Of a stretch of DNA of 64,000 nt, positions 1-11,086 are shown in pieces (the stretch's first letter is position 1; the number at the start of each line of letters is the position of its first letter). The notes below the pieces were generated by a model. It saw nothing but the letters and a program-made list of their open reading frames with translations. It had not been told where the DNA came from and ran no database searches. The translations under genes were made by a program, and so were the position numbers. The stretch spans positions 8,900,746-8,964,745 of the forward strand of contig CM055098.1 in assembly GCA_029204225.1 (NCBI GenBank), in the 5' to 3' direction. This DNA is from Diphasiastrum complanatum (lineage: Eukaryota; Streptophyta; Lycopodiopsida; Lycopodiales; Lycopodiaceae).

Positions 1-409
1 TGATCTGATCAGAGTGATTGAACTTGAATAGGTGAAGATGAGTGTCAAACCTGATCCTTGCTGCCCCTTTTAGTCCTTTCCAATCCTCAATAAGCACACA
101 ATCAAGATTACTCATGCAAGACTCCCTCTTAGTGAATAAATCAGAAAAGGTAGAAGACCAAGTCTTCTTGACTATCTTGTCTATATCAAGCACCTCAATT
201 CTATCCAACATAGAATCACTTGATCTACTCTTTTTATTGAACCATGTGACATTACTTGCTGTAAAACATACTTTCATTGGCTCACCAAAAGAATCACCAC
301 CATTTGTCAAATGCACACTTGAAGAGAACAAGCTTACTAGTATCATCAAAACTACTAAAGTACGCAAGAGAAAAGAATGATTCTTATTTACATTCCTTTG
401 AAAAATGAT
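1..409 (-). pseudogene. Unassigned minus-strand reading frame, open at window edge
   Basis: On the minus strand, after a TAA at 410-412, 136 codons run without a stop to the window edge. The only in-frame Met codons lie well inside the frame. The start is hydrophobic (SFLLRTLVVLMILVSLF), like a signal peptide or membrane anchor. A charged, Ser/Lys-rich stretch with several Cys follows, including VKKTWSSTFSDLFTKRESC. I do not recognise the family. A minus-strand copia gag start lies just upstream (444-569), so this may be a later part of the same decayed retroelement or a captured fragment. A stop-free run of this length in AT-rich DNA is unlikely by chance but not proof of function. Confidence 0.35.
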
Positions 410-443
410 TTATTCTTGGATAGCATGAGGTCCTCCTAAGTAC

Positions 444-569
444 CTAGCACAATATCCATCCCCAATCAATCATAGTGGGCAAGGACTCCATGCTTACCTT
501 CCATATCGAGTAGTTGCTTGCATTCAACCTAAAATTGCTTTTCAACAAAAAACCTCCTTGGCTTGTCAT
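444..569 (-). pseudogene. Ty1/copia gag N-terminal fragment
   Basis: The frame starts at an ATG at 567-569 and reads MTSQGGFLLKSNFRLNASNY followed by SIWKVSMESL. This matches the conserved start of copia gag proteins (F-x-L-x-x-x-N-Y-x-x-W-K-x-x-M-E). It stops after about 41 residues, whereas such gags are usually several hundred residues, so this is a truncated relic. A second gag start of the same family lies on the plus strand at 1143, pointing the other way. Confidence 0.7.
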
Positions 570-1142
570 GTTGAAGAAGCTTGATTCTCTTTGATCCTTG
601 ATAGATATTTGAATGTGACCTGTTCTTGTGAATACTAGCACTCTCTTCAAAACCTTGTAAGTGGATCACATAGATCTAGAACATCTTACTTCTATCACAA
701 TCATGAACCTAGTTGACTAGCATGCTAGAAATGGAAAAATTTTGCTCTCAAAGTAGGAACAAAACTCAATGGACAAAAATAGAACCCCAAAGGGTGTTTT
801 CTAATACTATTAAATGAACATATTAAATCATGAAAGAAGAGATCCCATCATATCTTGAAAGGTACTATTCCAATCTTTCCTTGAATGCCAAAACTAGTTG
901 CTAGAAATGTTGACAATGTCACACCAAACTACAAAAGTTTGAAGAAGTGATTCTAATCCACATCTACTCAATTAGGTATTCTAAAAATGCATATAGAACA
1001 TATTCAAGCTTCGCCAAACACTTAATATGCAAATCAATCTCCTCCCTTGATCAAGGTCAATGGTAATGTGACAATCTTGACTAATTTCAAGGGTCTATGT
1101 TTCTCCTACACTTTAGACCAATAAGGGACAGGTCATTACTAC

Positions 1143-2260
1143 ATGGCTACATCAAGTGGAGTCATGTTGAAAGCCAATGATAGGCTTACCTCAAGTGATT
1201 ATTCATTGTGGAAAGTGCGGATGGAATCACTTCTTGAGATGAATGATGGTTTGGATATTGTTGTAGTTTTGGAGGAGAGACCAGAAATACAACAAGATCA
1301 AGTGAGTGACAAGAGGGCCAAGAAGGCTCTACACATAATCAAGATGAATGTTACCAATGAGCTTCTCAAGGAAGTTGGTAAGAGTACTTTATCTAAGGAT
1401 GCTTGGGATTCATTGAATAGACTTTATGAATCCAAGTCTACTTCTGGAGTGTTGACTCTAAGAAGGCAAATCTTTTCTTGTTTGCAAAAGAATGAAGAAA
1501 GTCCAAATACTTTATTTTGAGAGCAAAGCATTGAATGATGATTTGGCTTGCATTGATGAGAACATTAAGGAAGGAGAGGTTGTTCAAGTTATTCTTAATG
1601 GATTGTTGGAAGCTCATGCTAATATTGTTCGAAGTCTTGCTATTCGAAGAACTTTGCCAAGTTTGATTGATCTTCAAGAGATCTTGATCGATAAAGAACA
1701 TAGACTTCAAGCAAGAGGTGGATCTTCATCAACATCTCAAGTTGGAGAGGAGGCTATGTTCATCAAAGGCAAATTCAAGGGCAAAAGAAAAAGTAAGTGG
1801 TCTAAAGGGCAAGATCAAGTGGATGCTTCTTCAAATGACAAAAAGAAAGATAGATCAAAGCTCAAGTGCTTCTATTGTGTGGCATAAAAGAACACTTTGC
1901 AAGTGAGTGCTACAAAAATAAGATCAAGGAGATAAGCAAGGTAATATTACTCTTGATGAGGATGGTTTGGATGTTCAAGATGCAAATGATGATGCTTTTG
2001 TGATGTCTTCATGTATGCTTGCTAATGATGGAGATCTAGATCCATGGTGGATTGATAGTGAGCAAGTTCACACATGACTTTTCACAAAGAGTACTTCACT
2101 TCTTTGTTGGCATATGGAGATGACAAGAGGGTGATCTACACGGCCAATGATTGTGAGTGTGCAATCAAAGGAATTGGCACAATTCCTATTTCTCTCTCTA
2201 CAAATAGGAATTTTCATTTGGAGGATGTCTTGTTTATTCCACCTATTACCTAGAGCGAGT
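1143..2260 (+). pseudogene. Decayed Ty1/copia gag-protease
   Basis: The frame begins at ATG 1143 with the copia gag signature (LTSSDYSLWKVRMESLLEMN) and continues through the UBN2-type gag domain (TLSKDAWDSLNRLYESK) to about 1500. After a frameshift it resumes at about 1500-1887 (VQVILNGLLEAHANIVRSL). A zinc knuckle of CX2CX4HX4C type at about 1865-1910 is broken by an apparent 2-base insertion. The protease starts at about 2040 (WWIDS); a one-base loss at the DSGAS active-site region puts a stop in frame. The frame is then recognisable to about 2250 (VIYTANDCECAIKGIGTIPI). Integrase and RT are missing. At least three lesions make this non-functional. Confidence 0.75.
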
Positions 2261-3848
2261 CAATTGCTAAGTAAAGGCCTATGATCAAAATGTTAGCTGA
2301 TGCCATGCCCCGAGGTGTCGATGCAGAGCCTCTCCACTCAAAAGGGCTTCTAGCAGAGATGAAGTTGAGAGCCGAACGAGTTTGAGAGCACAAGAATTAT
2401 AGTGCTAGGCTAAAATATACAGTGTGAGCTCATGGTACGTCCCGAAAGATGGATAACCATGTGGGAGCTAGCAAATTAGATTATCTCAACTTTTAAGTTA
2501 TGTTTTTTTAATAAGAAGGCCTCCTATTATCTAGTAAGAGGTGGAACTCAAATTATTACAAATTGGGATTCACTCTGTTGCAAGAGGTAGACTCCAAAAT
2601 ATTATGCAATTGAGTTCTACAGCTCGTGGGTATAGATAGGAGCCTCCTCCTTGAGTTCTAGAGCATGTAATCTGTACTGAAATGTTGTTGCTTTGTTAAT
2701 TGAAGATCATTCTACTTGCATTTCTTCCCATGCTCCATCTTCATGCATTTTGTTTGGGTACTGATGTATGGATGTGCTTGTTGATGCTTTCTTCTCTTAA
2801 AGTTTGGTTTCGAATTAGCATCAGGTAGATGTGTAGGACTTGGAGATTGATCTACCATTCCACTGTTTTCTGATGTCTCCTAATTTCTAGTCTTTGAGAA
2901 GTTCTTCTTACAATTGTTGAGTGACATTTGTAGGAAGCACTTTGTAGGATTTTCATTGCTTTAGTCTAGAAGTTGTTGAGCTGATGTTGATTCTCTGATT
3001 TCAATAGAATTAGATTTAGTTTAATTCCATATTCTTGCTTAGCTTAGTTTAGCAATAATTTGCAGTTTGTAAGCAATAATGAATCAATCTAAAACAGAAC
3101 TGTAGAACAGTACAAAATCGAGTCCTGATAAGATCACTGTCCAAGATGAGCTACCTTGTCAAATAAGGTTCTGAATCAAGTCATTGTTGTGCCACTGATA
3201 GGCGGGTACAACACTCTTATACTACAAAATTAGATTCTGAGACTAACTGTAGCTAAACTGATTTGTAGTCTTGTGAATCCCTGCCATGCTGACCCCTGTC
3301 AAACAGAATGAGAGTTGTCACTGAGTAGATTTAGACAGAGGACCAGTGTGTTAGTCATTGAGAAGTAAAGCCAGTAGATTCCAACGCTACCAGTGTAGGA
3401 GCGAGTAAAAGAATCCGCTGCTATCTGAGTAGAATCGATGCAAAGAGTAAGTAGATCCTGTTGCAAACATTGAGTAGATGCGACAACAATTATTGAAGTA
3501 GAATGAGACCAATCAGCAAGCAGTGGCGCCGTTTGCTTTTGATAATCTTCTTGCATTTCGATCCACAAAACTCGATTTTACAACACACTTTTTCAGTTCT
3601 GAATCGCTTTTGATTGCTTGCTTCTTGTTGTGTATTTCTCATTTTCCCAAGCTTGCATTTCAGATTCCTCTTTGTCAGATCTTAAATCGCTCCAGAACGC
3701 TCTTGTTGATCATTCAGACCCATGCAATGTGACACACCACATTTAGAAACCCACCGCTGCACTACTATTTCGCATTTCTGAAAATCGACAATCAGAAAAA
3801 TCAAATTTTCATCTTTTTCTAGTTTCTCAAATTTCCACCGCTTCTACC
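2261..3848. other. No gene; possible LTR remnant
   Basis: No coding similarity is seen on either strand. The AT-rich stretch with degenerate tracts (2460-3300) could be LTR sequence of the copia relic to its left, but no matching second LTR or PBS was found. Short frames around 3299-3732 look random. Confidence 0.3.
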
Positions 3849-3856
3849 GTGGTAAC

Positions 3857-4303
3857 CAGTGTTGGGCGGGTATATAGGGTCACGGCTGGTATCAATAATG
3901 GGTATCAACATGGTATTATAAAACCGACCCGATTGGTATATGATTTCTAATATCAAGGTTTAGAACCGGACACCCAGTATTAACTATTTTACTAATTCAT
4001 GTTCATACCCAGGTTGGGGAGATTTTGTGGATTTTTGCCGTGGTATCAATAGTAGTACTATTTTTAGTATTTTTTTTGATATCTTTGATTTTTATATTTT
4101 AAATTATGACATTACACTTTCGTACATGTTGATACACGAGTTGATAACCGGCTGGTATCACCCTTGTAATACCAGGCCGGTCTATACCAGTCTACAACTC
4201 CTATACCTCCTTATGTTGATACCCTATTGGTATTACATTTTCTTAAAAACTGCAATACCCGGATCCGGGTGGTATCTAAAATTTTGATACCCGCCCAACA
4301 CTG
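3857..4303. mobile_element. Non-autonomous hAT-type MITE (447 bp)
   Basis: Terminal inverted repeats CAGTGTTGGGCGGGTAT at 3857-3873 and its reverse complement ending at 4303. An exact 8-bp target duplication GTGGTAAC flanks it (3849-3856 and 4304-4311). The CA...TG ends and 8-bp duplication are the hAT superfamily hallmark. The interior is AT-rich with many GGTAT/ATACC motifs and has no coding capacity, so it would need a transposase supplied in trans. The perfect duplication suggests limited decay since insertion. Confidence 0.88.
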
Positions 4304-4319
4304 GTGGTAACGCTCTTTT

Positions 4320-5660
4320 GTACCGCTAGTACAAAAATTTGATTTTCTTGATTTTTTGAATCTGTCATTTATTCGATTTTCGATTTTCTCGCATTTTCTC
4401 GATTTTTCGATTTTTTGCGTCCGCTGCACATTGCATCCGCCAAAAAATTCCATCCCGTTGATTTTTCATTTTTTTTGAATTTTTTGACATTTGCATCCGC
4501 CAACAATCCCATTCGACAATTTTGAAATTTTTCGATTTTTACGAGTTTTCGAAATTTTTGAGTTTTTTTTTTCCAATTTCAATCCGACGTGTATTTGACA
4601 ACAAGATACAACGAAAAAATTCAGTCTAACGATCTCATCCGACGATCTTCTCGACGACTGTCCAAAACGATTTTTTGCAATTTTTGAGATTTTTGAATTA
4701 TCTGAGATTTTTGAGTTGTCTCGATCTCTTTGAATTTTCCGAGTTACTTTTTCGATTTTCTCAAAAAAATTTCGAGTTTTTCTGAATTCTTTGAGTCTAT
4801 TCCCTTTTTCAAATTTTTTTTCAAAAAATTGGGTCCCACAATTTCATCCGACGAACCACTTAAAAAGACTCTAACAATTGCATCCGACGACTTGCAAAAA
4901 AAAGAAAACAAAAAGTGTCGTTTTTTTTCGCAAAAAAAAAATTTGGACACTAAAAATTGTCGTTTTTTTTTGCAAAAAAAAAAAAAACAAAAAGTGTTGC
5001 TTTTTCTCAAAGCAGCACTTGTGTAGCATACGCTTGAACTTGTGTAGAATGCATTTGGAATCGACCAAAATGGTCCAGGAATACAGTCCACAGGTTCGTG
5101 ATCCCAATACGAACCCAAGGGATCGAGCCTGGCTCGATTCGGATGTCATTCGGTCAAATGGCCCGCGTATTTTTCGCCAAATTTGTGTCGCCTTTCAAAA
5201 AACAAAATGTGTCGCATAAAAAAACATTGTCGCAAATTTTTTTATTTTATTTTTTGTCTCAATTTTTTTTTAGCTTTTGTTGCATTTTTCTCAAAAAAAA
5301 ATTTGTCGCATTTTTCATAGTTTTTTTTGTCACTTTTTATCGCAAATTTTTTTTAGCACTTTTGTCGCATTTTTAGCAAAAAAAAAAAAAAATTGACGCT
5401 TTTTCACAAAAAAAAATTCCACAAAAAAGGTGTCGCGTTTTTCGCATATTTGTGTCGCAAAAAAATGGAATTGAGTAAAAATTCTTGTGTGGTGAAAAAA
5501 AAATTTGTCGCATTTTTCGCAAATTTTTTTGCCATTTTTTTTTTGCAAAATTTTTTGTCGCAAATTTTTGTAGCACTTTTACCTTCGGGATTTTTTGTTT
5601 GCAAATTTTTTTGTAGCATCTTTGTCGTAAAAAAAAATTGTAGCATTTTTTATCACGTTT
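4320..5660. repeat. Low-complexity A/T tracts with TCGATTTTT and GTCGCA motifs
   Basis: The left half (4330-4870) has reiterated TCGATTTTT and GCATCCGCC/GCATCCGACGA motifs. The right half (4880-5660) alternates poly-A and poly-T tracts with TTTGTCGCA or its complement many times. The tracts generate spurious Lys/Phe-rich reading frames in several frames on both strands. A structured 160-bp module sits inside at 5005-5165. Confidence 0.7.
5005..5165 (+). repeat. Hairpin-rich module, copy 1
   Basis: About 160 bp starting GCAGCACTTGTGTAGCATAC. It contains two inverted repeats: GGTTCGT/ACGAACC around a 9-nt loop, and ATCGAGCC-T-GGCTCGAT. Closely related copies lie at 44155-44295 (plus) and at three places in 46230-47130 (minus). 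It has no coding frame shared between copies. It does not fold as a tRNA as far as I can see, although GGTTCGTGATCC resembles a B-box. Confidence 0.7.
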
Positions 5661-5702
5661 TTATTAATTACATCACATCTGAGTTGAATCCCATCAGTTC
5701 TC

Positions 5703-7229
5703 ATGGCCAACTTACCAGAAGAACTTATGGATGAGTTTACACTGCCTAATCATGCAAATGATGAGAACAAACCCTATCGCCTTAGATCTCAAGTAAATCA
5801 AGATCCTAGACCATCCATGTGGAGTCCCAATCACCTACTGAAGTTGATCAAAATGGTTATGCCATTTTCCCTTCAGCACTTCAAAAGAGATGTTTTGTCT
5901 GCAAAGAAACCACTCACTTTCAGAGTGAATGTCGACTTCGATATGACTTTGTAGCTGAATGTGCTGATTGTATCAAGAAGCATTGCTATAAAGATTGTCC
6001 TAACCAAATCAAAAAGACTGTTCTAGCAAGTAAGGTATCGGAAGAGCTGTTGCATGCCGTCACATGTGCGCACATTGGGCCTTAGATGAGAACAAGGACC
6101 CATCACATCCACACCCTCTTGCTAATACTTCCATCATTCCACAATCTTTCCCTGACCCTGTAGAAGCTCAAAGGCAATACCATGAGTTCCGAGATGAGTT
6201 TGATAGAGCTGAAGCTAGAATTTCTCAGTTACCTATGCAGGGGCAACCACCACGAGGAATAGAGGTTATTTTCGATCTCATGCTTCAAATGTCATTCAAT
6301 ATTTTCATAATCTTTTCTAAATTTTATTTGTAGGATTTTGCATCAAATACAAGCTCATATCACCATGTCCTTCTACACGACCATCAAGTTTTCCAAACCC
6401 CTGCGAGATGCCTTATTGCATAGCTCCTAGAAGCTTGATGTACTAGATGAGTCAAGACATCCGGAAAACACTGAAGTGATTCATATTGTTGACATGAGCT
6501 TACTTCATATCGGTGTTGCTAAAGGTAACAACATCACTTTATCAGCCATTCTTGATAGTGGCTCTAGCGTGAATATTGTCGCCTTGTCCTTAGCAAAGAC
6601 ATGGGGAATATCCTCATTGGAAAAGCCTTACGTATGGTTGACCAACAAATGACGACACCTGCCAGTCACATAAGCAATTTGCCCATCAAAATTGTCGGTT
6701 TGATTTTTACCATAGAGTGTGTCGTACTAGATTTTCTTGATGAATTGCCCACCTATCAATTCCTTCTTGGAACACCTTGGTTAGCAATGCCGGAGTGATT
6801 CAAGATTGGAAGAAAAACAAAATTGTTTTTGGCAACAAAGATAGAAGAATCTTTGTCGATGCCATCGAAAAGATAAAGCCTGCACCCGTTGAAGATGATT
6901 GGTCCTCAACTACCTATGATGACCCCGATAGTATCGATTCCACCATAAAGGGTCATTACATGCAAAGTACTGATATCATCAATCGGAGACATGCCTTAGC
7001 GACCATCGATTGTGTCAATGCCACTCTTTGTGTGAAAGAAGTTCACCAAGAGGACCCAATTGAAATCACTATACACTCCACAAATATCAACACTCCCATC
7101 TTGTCCTTGTACATGATGGTTGAACTCCCTATTGAGTGGATGCCTGAAGATGTCTTTGTTAAGACATATCCACCAATGAGGATGGAATTCTTACTGGGGG
7201 AGAACATGAGTTATCTAACGACCAACTAA
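5703..7229 (+). pseudogene. Ty3/gypsy gag-protease remnant (Gypsy-A, 5' part)
   Basis: Broken frames across this span read as a gypsy gag end and protease. A zinc knuckle CFVCKETTHFQSEC (CX2CX4HX4C) lies near 5888-5930, followed by a second Cys/His-rich stretch. The aspartic protease core AILDSGSSVNIV is at about 6548-6583, and YQFLLGTPWL at about 6750-6785. At least three frameshifts separate the pieces. The last frame (6777-7229) is a 150-codon linker region. RT of the same element probably resumes at about 16285 and RNase H at 25180, with later insertions in between. Confidence 0.72.
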
Positions 7230-8242
7230 TTCACTCGCTGGATCCCGAGCATTTAGGAAAGTGTCATTTACCAAAAGAGATTAAGCTTCCATTACCATTG
7301 TATTCACAAATTCCAGCCAGAATCTATGAACACGATTTTCTACTTTTACTTCTCTTCTTCCTTACGTCTTCTTCTTAGGTGGTTTCCACTCTGAAAACTG
7401 GGTGTTTCTGCCCGTTTTCAGATTTCAATTCTTTCAATTAGGACCTCTAGTTCAAAACTGTTTCCAAGCAGATCGTTTGACAGTTCAACATTTGTATTCC
7501 CAATCTGTCAGTGGGATGAAACAGTTTCGTCCAATCCAGCTGCATGCATTTACAAGCCATGTAACCAATCCTTGCTCAACAGACTAGTGTTTTGAATCAG
7601 AGAGCAATCTACAAATCTGTCTACTACACTACTCTAAAAAATCAGGGAACAATACAACATCAAGATTAATTTACACAATAAAAACAAAAATCAAGAAAGC
7701 TAACTACCTAACAACATTCTAGCAATTCCAAGAATCAAGAAATACACCTCTCTTGATGCTTGGAATGCCCAAGAACAATCAAGGACATGATTGTTAGTGA
7801 ATATGCAAGATCTGATCCACAATCTTAGTCTATTTAGTTTACTTGGATGCTGAAAATTACAAAATCAAGAAACAAGAAAGCTAATCCACATTTACATTCC
7901 ACATTGCAACAAAGAAAACAAAAAATCTAATTAATCCACAACCACAAGAAGGAAATCAAAGCATGTTCATAGGAATTTCACTCAAGACAATAGCCATGAA
8001 CAAGGAGCTTCTCAATTGCCAATAACCCGTGGAGGATCTTCTTCATTCATGCAAGAGAAATGACAATACGATAAAAGCTCCCTCACAAGAGAGGGGGCCC
8101 CTTAAATAAGCAAGAGGGCTACCCATGTGGAGCCTAAGTGGCAATTTCACTAGTTTAGAAATTACAAGTGGAAATAGCTCTTCCACTAGAGGTCACCATC
8201 AAAAGGTGGCTCACTCCACTTTTATTTAAGAGGGGTCTACAT
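7230..8242. other. No gene; LTR-like sequence
   Basis: No coding similarity. On the minus strand, the 8100-8240 interval carries TATA-like CTTATTTAAG and an AATAAA, with several short inverted repeats around a CACTTTT/AAAAGTGG motif. That would fit the 3' end of the minus-strand element at 8243-10580, but I could not match a partner LTR. Confidence 0.3.
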
Positions 8243-10135
8243 TTATCTACATTGCCTAGGAATGTCACTAGCTCCTACATGGTCGTTCCTTCTTTGGGAT
8301 TCACCATGTAAGTTCACATAGAAACAATCTGTAATCCTAGCTAGTAATCCTTGGCTCTCATGCTTGGCTCTCAGCTTCTCCTGCTCTCCTCCTTCTGAGA
8401 CCTCCTTGGTCGTGGGTGGAAAATGCTCTGTGTTTTCAGCTTGGCTCGGCATCTGGGGATTCTCTGGAATCTGCTAACATTATCCACCCCTAATCTATTG
8501 TAGGACCCATTGCAACACATGTCAAATGTTGTCGTTCCTCTTGGCACTTAGAAAAGCGTGGATCTTCTTTCACTTCCATAAAACTAGATGCTTATTTGTC
8601 ACAAAAGTCGTTTCACAAGATTTGGAAATCTCTCAATGGCCTCTACATCCCAGCCCGTTTGAGAACCTCCTGCGAGTCCTATTCGCCTCGTCGTCTTGCC
8701 GTCTATTTCTGCTCGCTCATTTTTCTCCCTAAGGCTTTGAATACTTGGACCCATGTATTCACGTATCTTCTCGATGAAACCCATTTCCTCCTAGTCTTCT
8801 ATCACCGTGACATATCGTGACAACATGAAGGCCGCTCTGTAGTAAAGTCGGGCCATCATCTCATGGTCTTCCTCTGACTGGAGGGCCTCGTTGGGATTGA
8901 TCCTTATTGGATCCAAGCCGCGATCCCAAAAACACTCTTGCTGCATCATAAACACCATCGATCGACAATACTCGGTGCTTTCTTGTATTCACAGATCGGC
9001 GTTGGTCTTGTACTTGTGCCCGAAATCCAACAATTGTAGCCTCAGGTTATCCAAGGAGATATTGCCTAAGATTCCTGGAATTACCGGCCAGTTTATCAAT
9101 TCGACTCGTGGTCGATCTATGGGCCAAGGATTTTTTCGTTTGAGCGGCATGTAGAAGGGAGTAGTTCTTTTCCATGTCGGTGCCCTCAGATATTCTTGCA
9201 GCCGCCTGCTATCCTTGAGGACTTTATTTCGTGACTCAGGTTGTGGTTGCAGCACCGCAATGATCTCAGCCCTTGTGAAATATTGGCTTTGATCAATCTC
9301 TTCTTTGCCTCCCCTCATGTTGGGAGGATATTTCCTTTCGAACTTCTCAGATTCATTGGTGTCTGTCATATTTCCTCTTGGACGGTTAGGTGAGGCTGCT
9401 CTACGTCATGGTGGTGGCCTTGCCACATAATCATCTAGGGCCTTAGTGCCCGTATCACTTTCTTTAGCCCGCTCGCTTGTAGATGGCTCACTTGTGTCTG
9501 TATCTTGCTTGGACGAGAATCTTATGGTTTCCGACGGATCTGCCAGGAATTCATTGTCACCACCAGTATCAGTGTTAGTTTCTGGAGGGTTAGGGATGGA
9601 GTGATCAGGGAGAGAGGCATAGGGATGACATGTTTAGGAGGAGGAGGTGGTGGGTTTAACAAATTGTGCGTCGCACCGGGAGAACGGAGCTATTGTAGGA
9701 ACTCGTCCTGTCGAGCTTTGTATGTGTCAGCTGGACCTTTAGATCGGCCCAATAATCTGCTAGGAGGTGGTGGAGAGGAGGAAAGTGAGAATCAATGTTT
9801 TAGAAAAATTAAATGCAGAATAAGAAGAGGGGTTAAAAGAAAGGGAAAAAGCTCCGGAAGCAACTTTGGCTCTCTGGCCACCCGATTATGAGCTACCATC
9901 TGAACGTCGAGTTTGCCCATCCTTCTTGTCATCTCCATCATCGTCCCGTGGTTTCTTTGTAGAAGCACCGGCTTGGGCCTTGCACGTCGTGTCCCATAGT
10001 TGGTTCACCTTGTCCAAGACTTGCTGCAGGGCCTTTGCAATTTCTTCAATCTGCTTCTGGAATTCAAGGATGATCTTTTTTTGCTTGGCCACGACATTCT
10101 CAAAATTTTTCTTCTTGGCTTCTCGTTCCTAAATT
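8243..10135 (-). pseudogene. Unrecognised retroelement-associated coding relic
   Basis: Minus-strand coding traces cover most of this span. From the 5' side there is a coiled-coil-like segment (LEFQKQIEEIAKALQQVLDK) at about 9890-10130, ending in a KKPRDDDGDDKK acidic/basic tail. A low-complexity region follows. Then about 250 codons at 8600-9400 share one frame apart from a TGA at about 8987 and a TAG at about 8797; they include EYLRAPTWKRTTPFYMPLKR, PWPIDRPRVELINWPVIPG and MMARLYYRAAFMLSRYVTVI. A 69-codon tail lies at 8243-8452. I do not recognise the family. A copia-type gag and a PBS lie immediately upstream, so it is probably carried by a retroelement. Confidence 0.5.
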
Positions 10136-10216
10136 AGTCACACATATTTTTCCATCCGAATGGCTGTGGCCTGTGGGGCCCAGAACTATGTATCCTCGGG
10201 CTTAACCAGAGGAGTA

Positions 10217-10516
10217 TCAAATGTCACAGTCATACTTCTGCTTCAATCTTTCCCATGCTGCATGACTGCCTTCGCAGTCTTCAATCTGCATGAGTAGATC
10301 TTCATTTATGGATGAAATGATGATCGCCATTGCGCGCTCATCTTTTCTGATCCATTCAGCTCTCCTCGGGTCTCCCTCTGGAGGCTGCACCTCTGAGAAC
10401 TCGGTCACCGACCAGATGCCTTCGCCCTTCAGAAGTATTTTGATTTTGAATTTCCAGATTCTGTAATTTGCGCCATCAAGACTGATTGCTACTCTAGTCT
10501 GGATTGTCGTAGTCAT
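10217..10516 (-). pseudogene. Ty1/copia gag N-terminal fragment
   Basis: The frame starts at ATG 10514-10516 and contains SLDGANYRIWKFKIKILLKG and AMAIIISSINEDLLMQIEDC, then SHAAWERLKQKYD. This is the conserved N-terminal half of copia gags (N-Y-x-x-W...M/I, then W-x-x-L-x-x-x-Y). It stops after about 99 residues and gives way to the unrecognised relic to its left. It begins about 50 bp downstream of a PBS (10568-10581) on the same strand. Confidence 0.75.
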
Positions 10517-10567
10517 ATTGTGTTGTCTGGAAGAATTACTGCTGGGATATCAGTAGTGATAACTTGT

Positions 10568-10581
10568 GGCCTCTGATACCA
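10568..10581 (-). promoter_or_regulatory. Retrotransposon primer-binding site
   Basis: On the minus strand, TGGTATCAGAGGCC is complementary to the 3' end of initiator-Met tRNA. It directly follows a CA that would end a 5' LTR (plus-strand TGTCGCGG begins at 10582). It primes minus-strand DNA synthesis in LTR retrotransposons. Confidence 0.8.
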
Positions 10582-11080
10582 TGTCGCGGAAGCGAGGCTG
10601 TTCTCTTTTCGTCTTCGTCTTCTTATTCGCGAACACTTTTGTATCTTTGAATTTTCTTTTGCGCGGAAGTTTTACAGGATCCTAGACACACGACTACACA
10701 TCACATAACACATTCTATTCTAGCAATCGAGACAAATGATAACACAAGATAGGGAGATGCACGAAAATAGAACAACTGTATTATCAGTTTAGTTTTTAGA
10801 GCGAGATCGTCAATGTCTCACTCGTTGGTGGAATGACACTCTGCTCTTTCGCTGTGTTCTGCTCGTTGGCAGACTTTCATGCACAACTATGGTTTCTAGT
10901 ATTTTTCTGCTCTACTCGCTACCTCTCTCTCTGTCTCTTACAGATCTCTATATTCAGATTCCTATAGTTATGATCCAAAGAAGATCGTTTATACCTCCAC
11001 TGTGTGGAGTTTACAAGAAGATAAAACGTAGAATCATAAGACTGGTTAATGCTAATTCAAGTTTTGTTTGACGGCACACA
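10582..11080 (-). repeat. Probable 5' LTR of minus-strand copia-like element
   Basis: Begins (plus sense) TGTCGCGGAAGCG directly beside the PBS. It has no coding capacity and contains several CTCGTTGG/CACTCG-type short repeats near 10800-10880. The outer end is not defined because a plus-strand copia relic starts at about 11087. Confidence 0.45.
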
Positions 11081-11086
11081 TGCCGC

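Noticed and set aside
42-380. 112-codon plus-strand frame
   Set aside because: It is the antisense of a longer stop-free minus-strand frame at 2-409, with no domain of its own.
2280-2470. rRNA-like fragment (TACGTCCCGAAAGATGG)
   Set aside because: Resemblance to large-subunit rRNA is limited to a few words and does not extend.
5080-5130. tRNA gene suggested by GGTTCGTGATCC
   Set aside because: No cloverleaf can be drawn; the segment is one of several hairpin modules.
4730-5646. Several Lys/Phe-rich frames of 60-124 codons on both strands
   Set aside because: They are translations of poly-A/poly-T tracts with GTCGCA motifs; composition explains them and no domain is present.
9505-9891. 128-codon plus-strand frame
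   Set aside because: It lies opposite the minus-strand retroelement relic and shows only low-complexity Gly/Arg.
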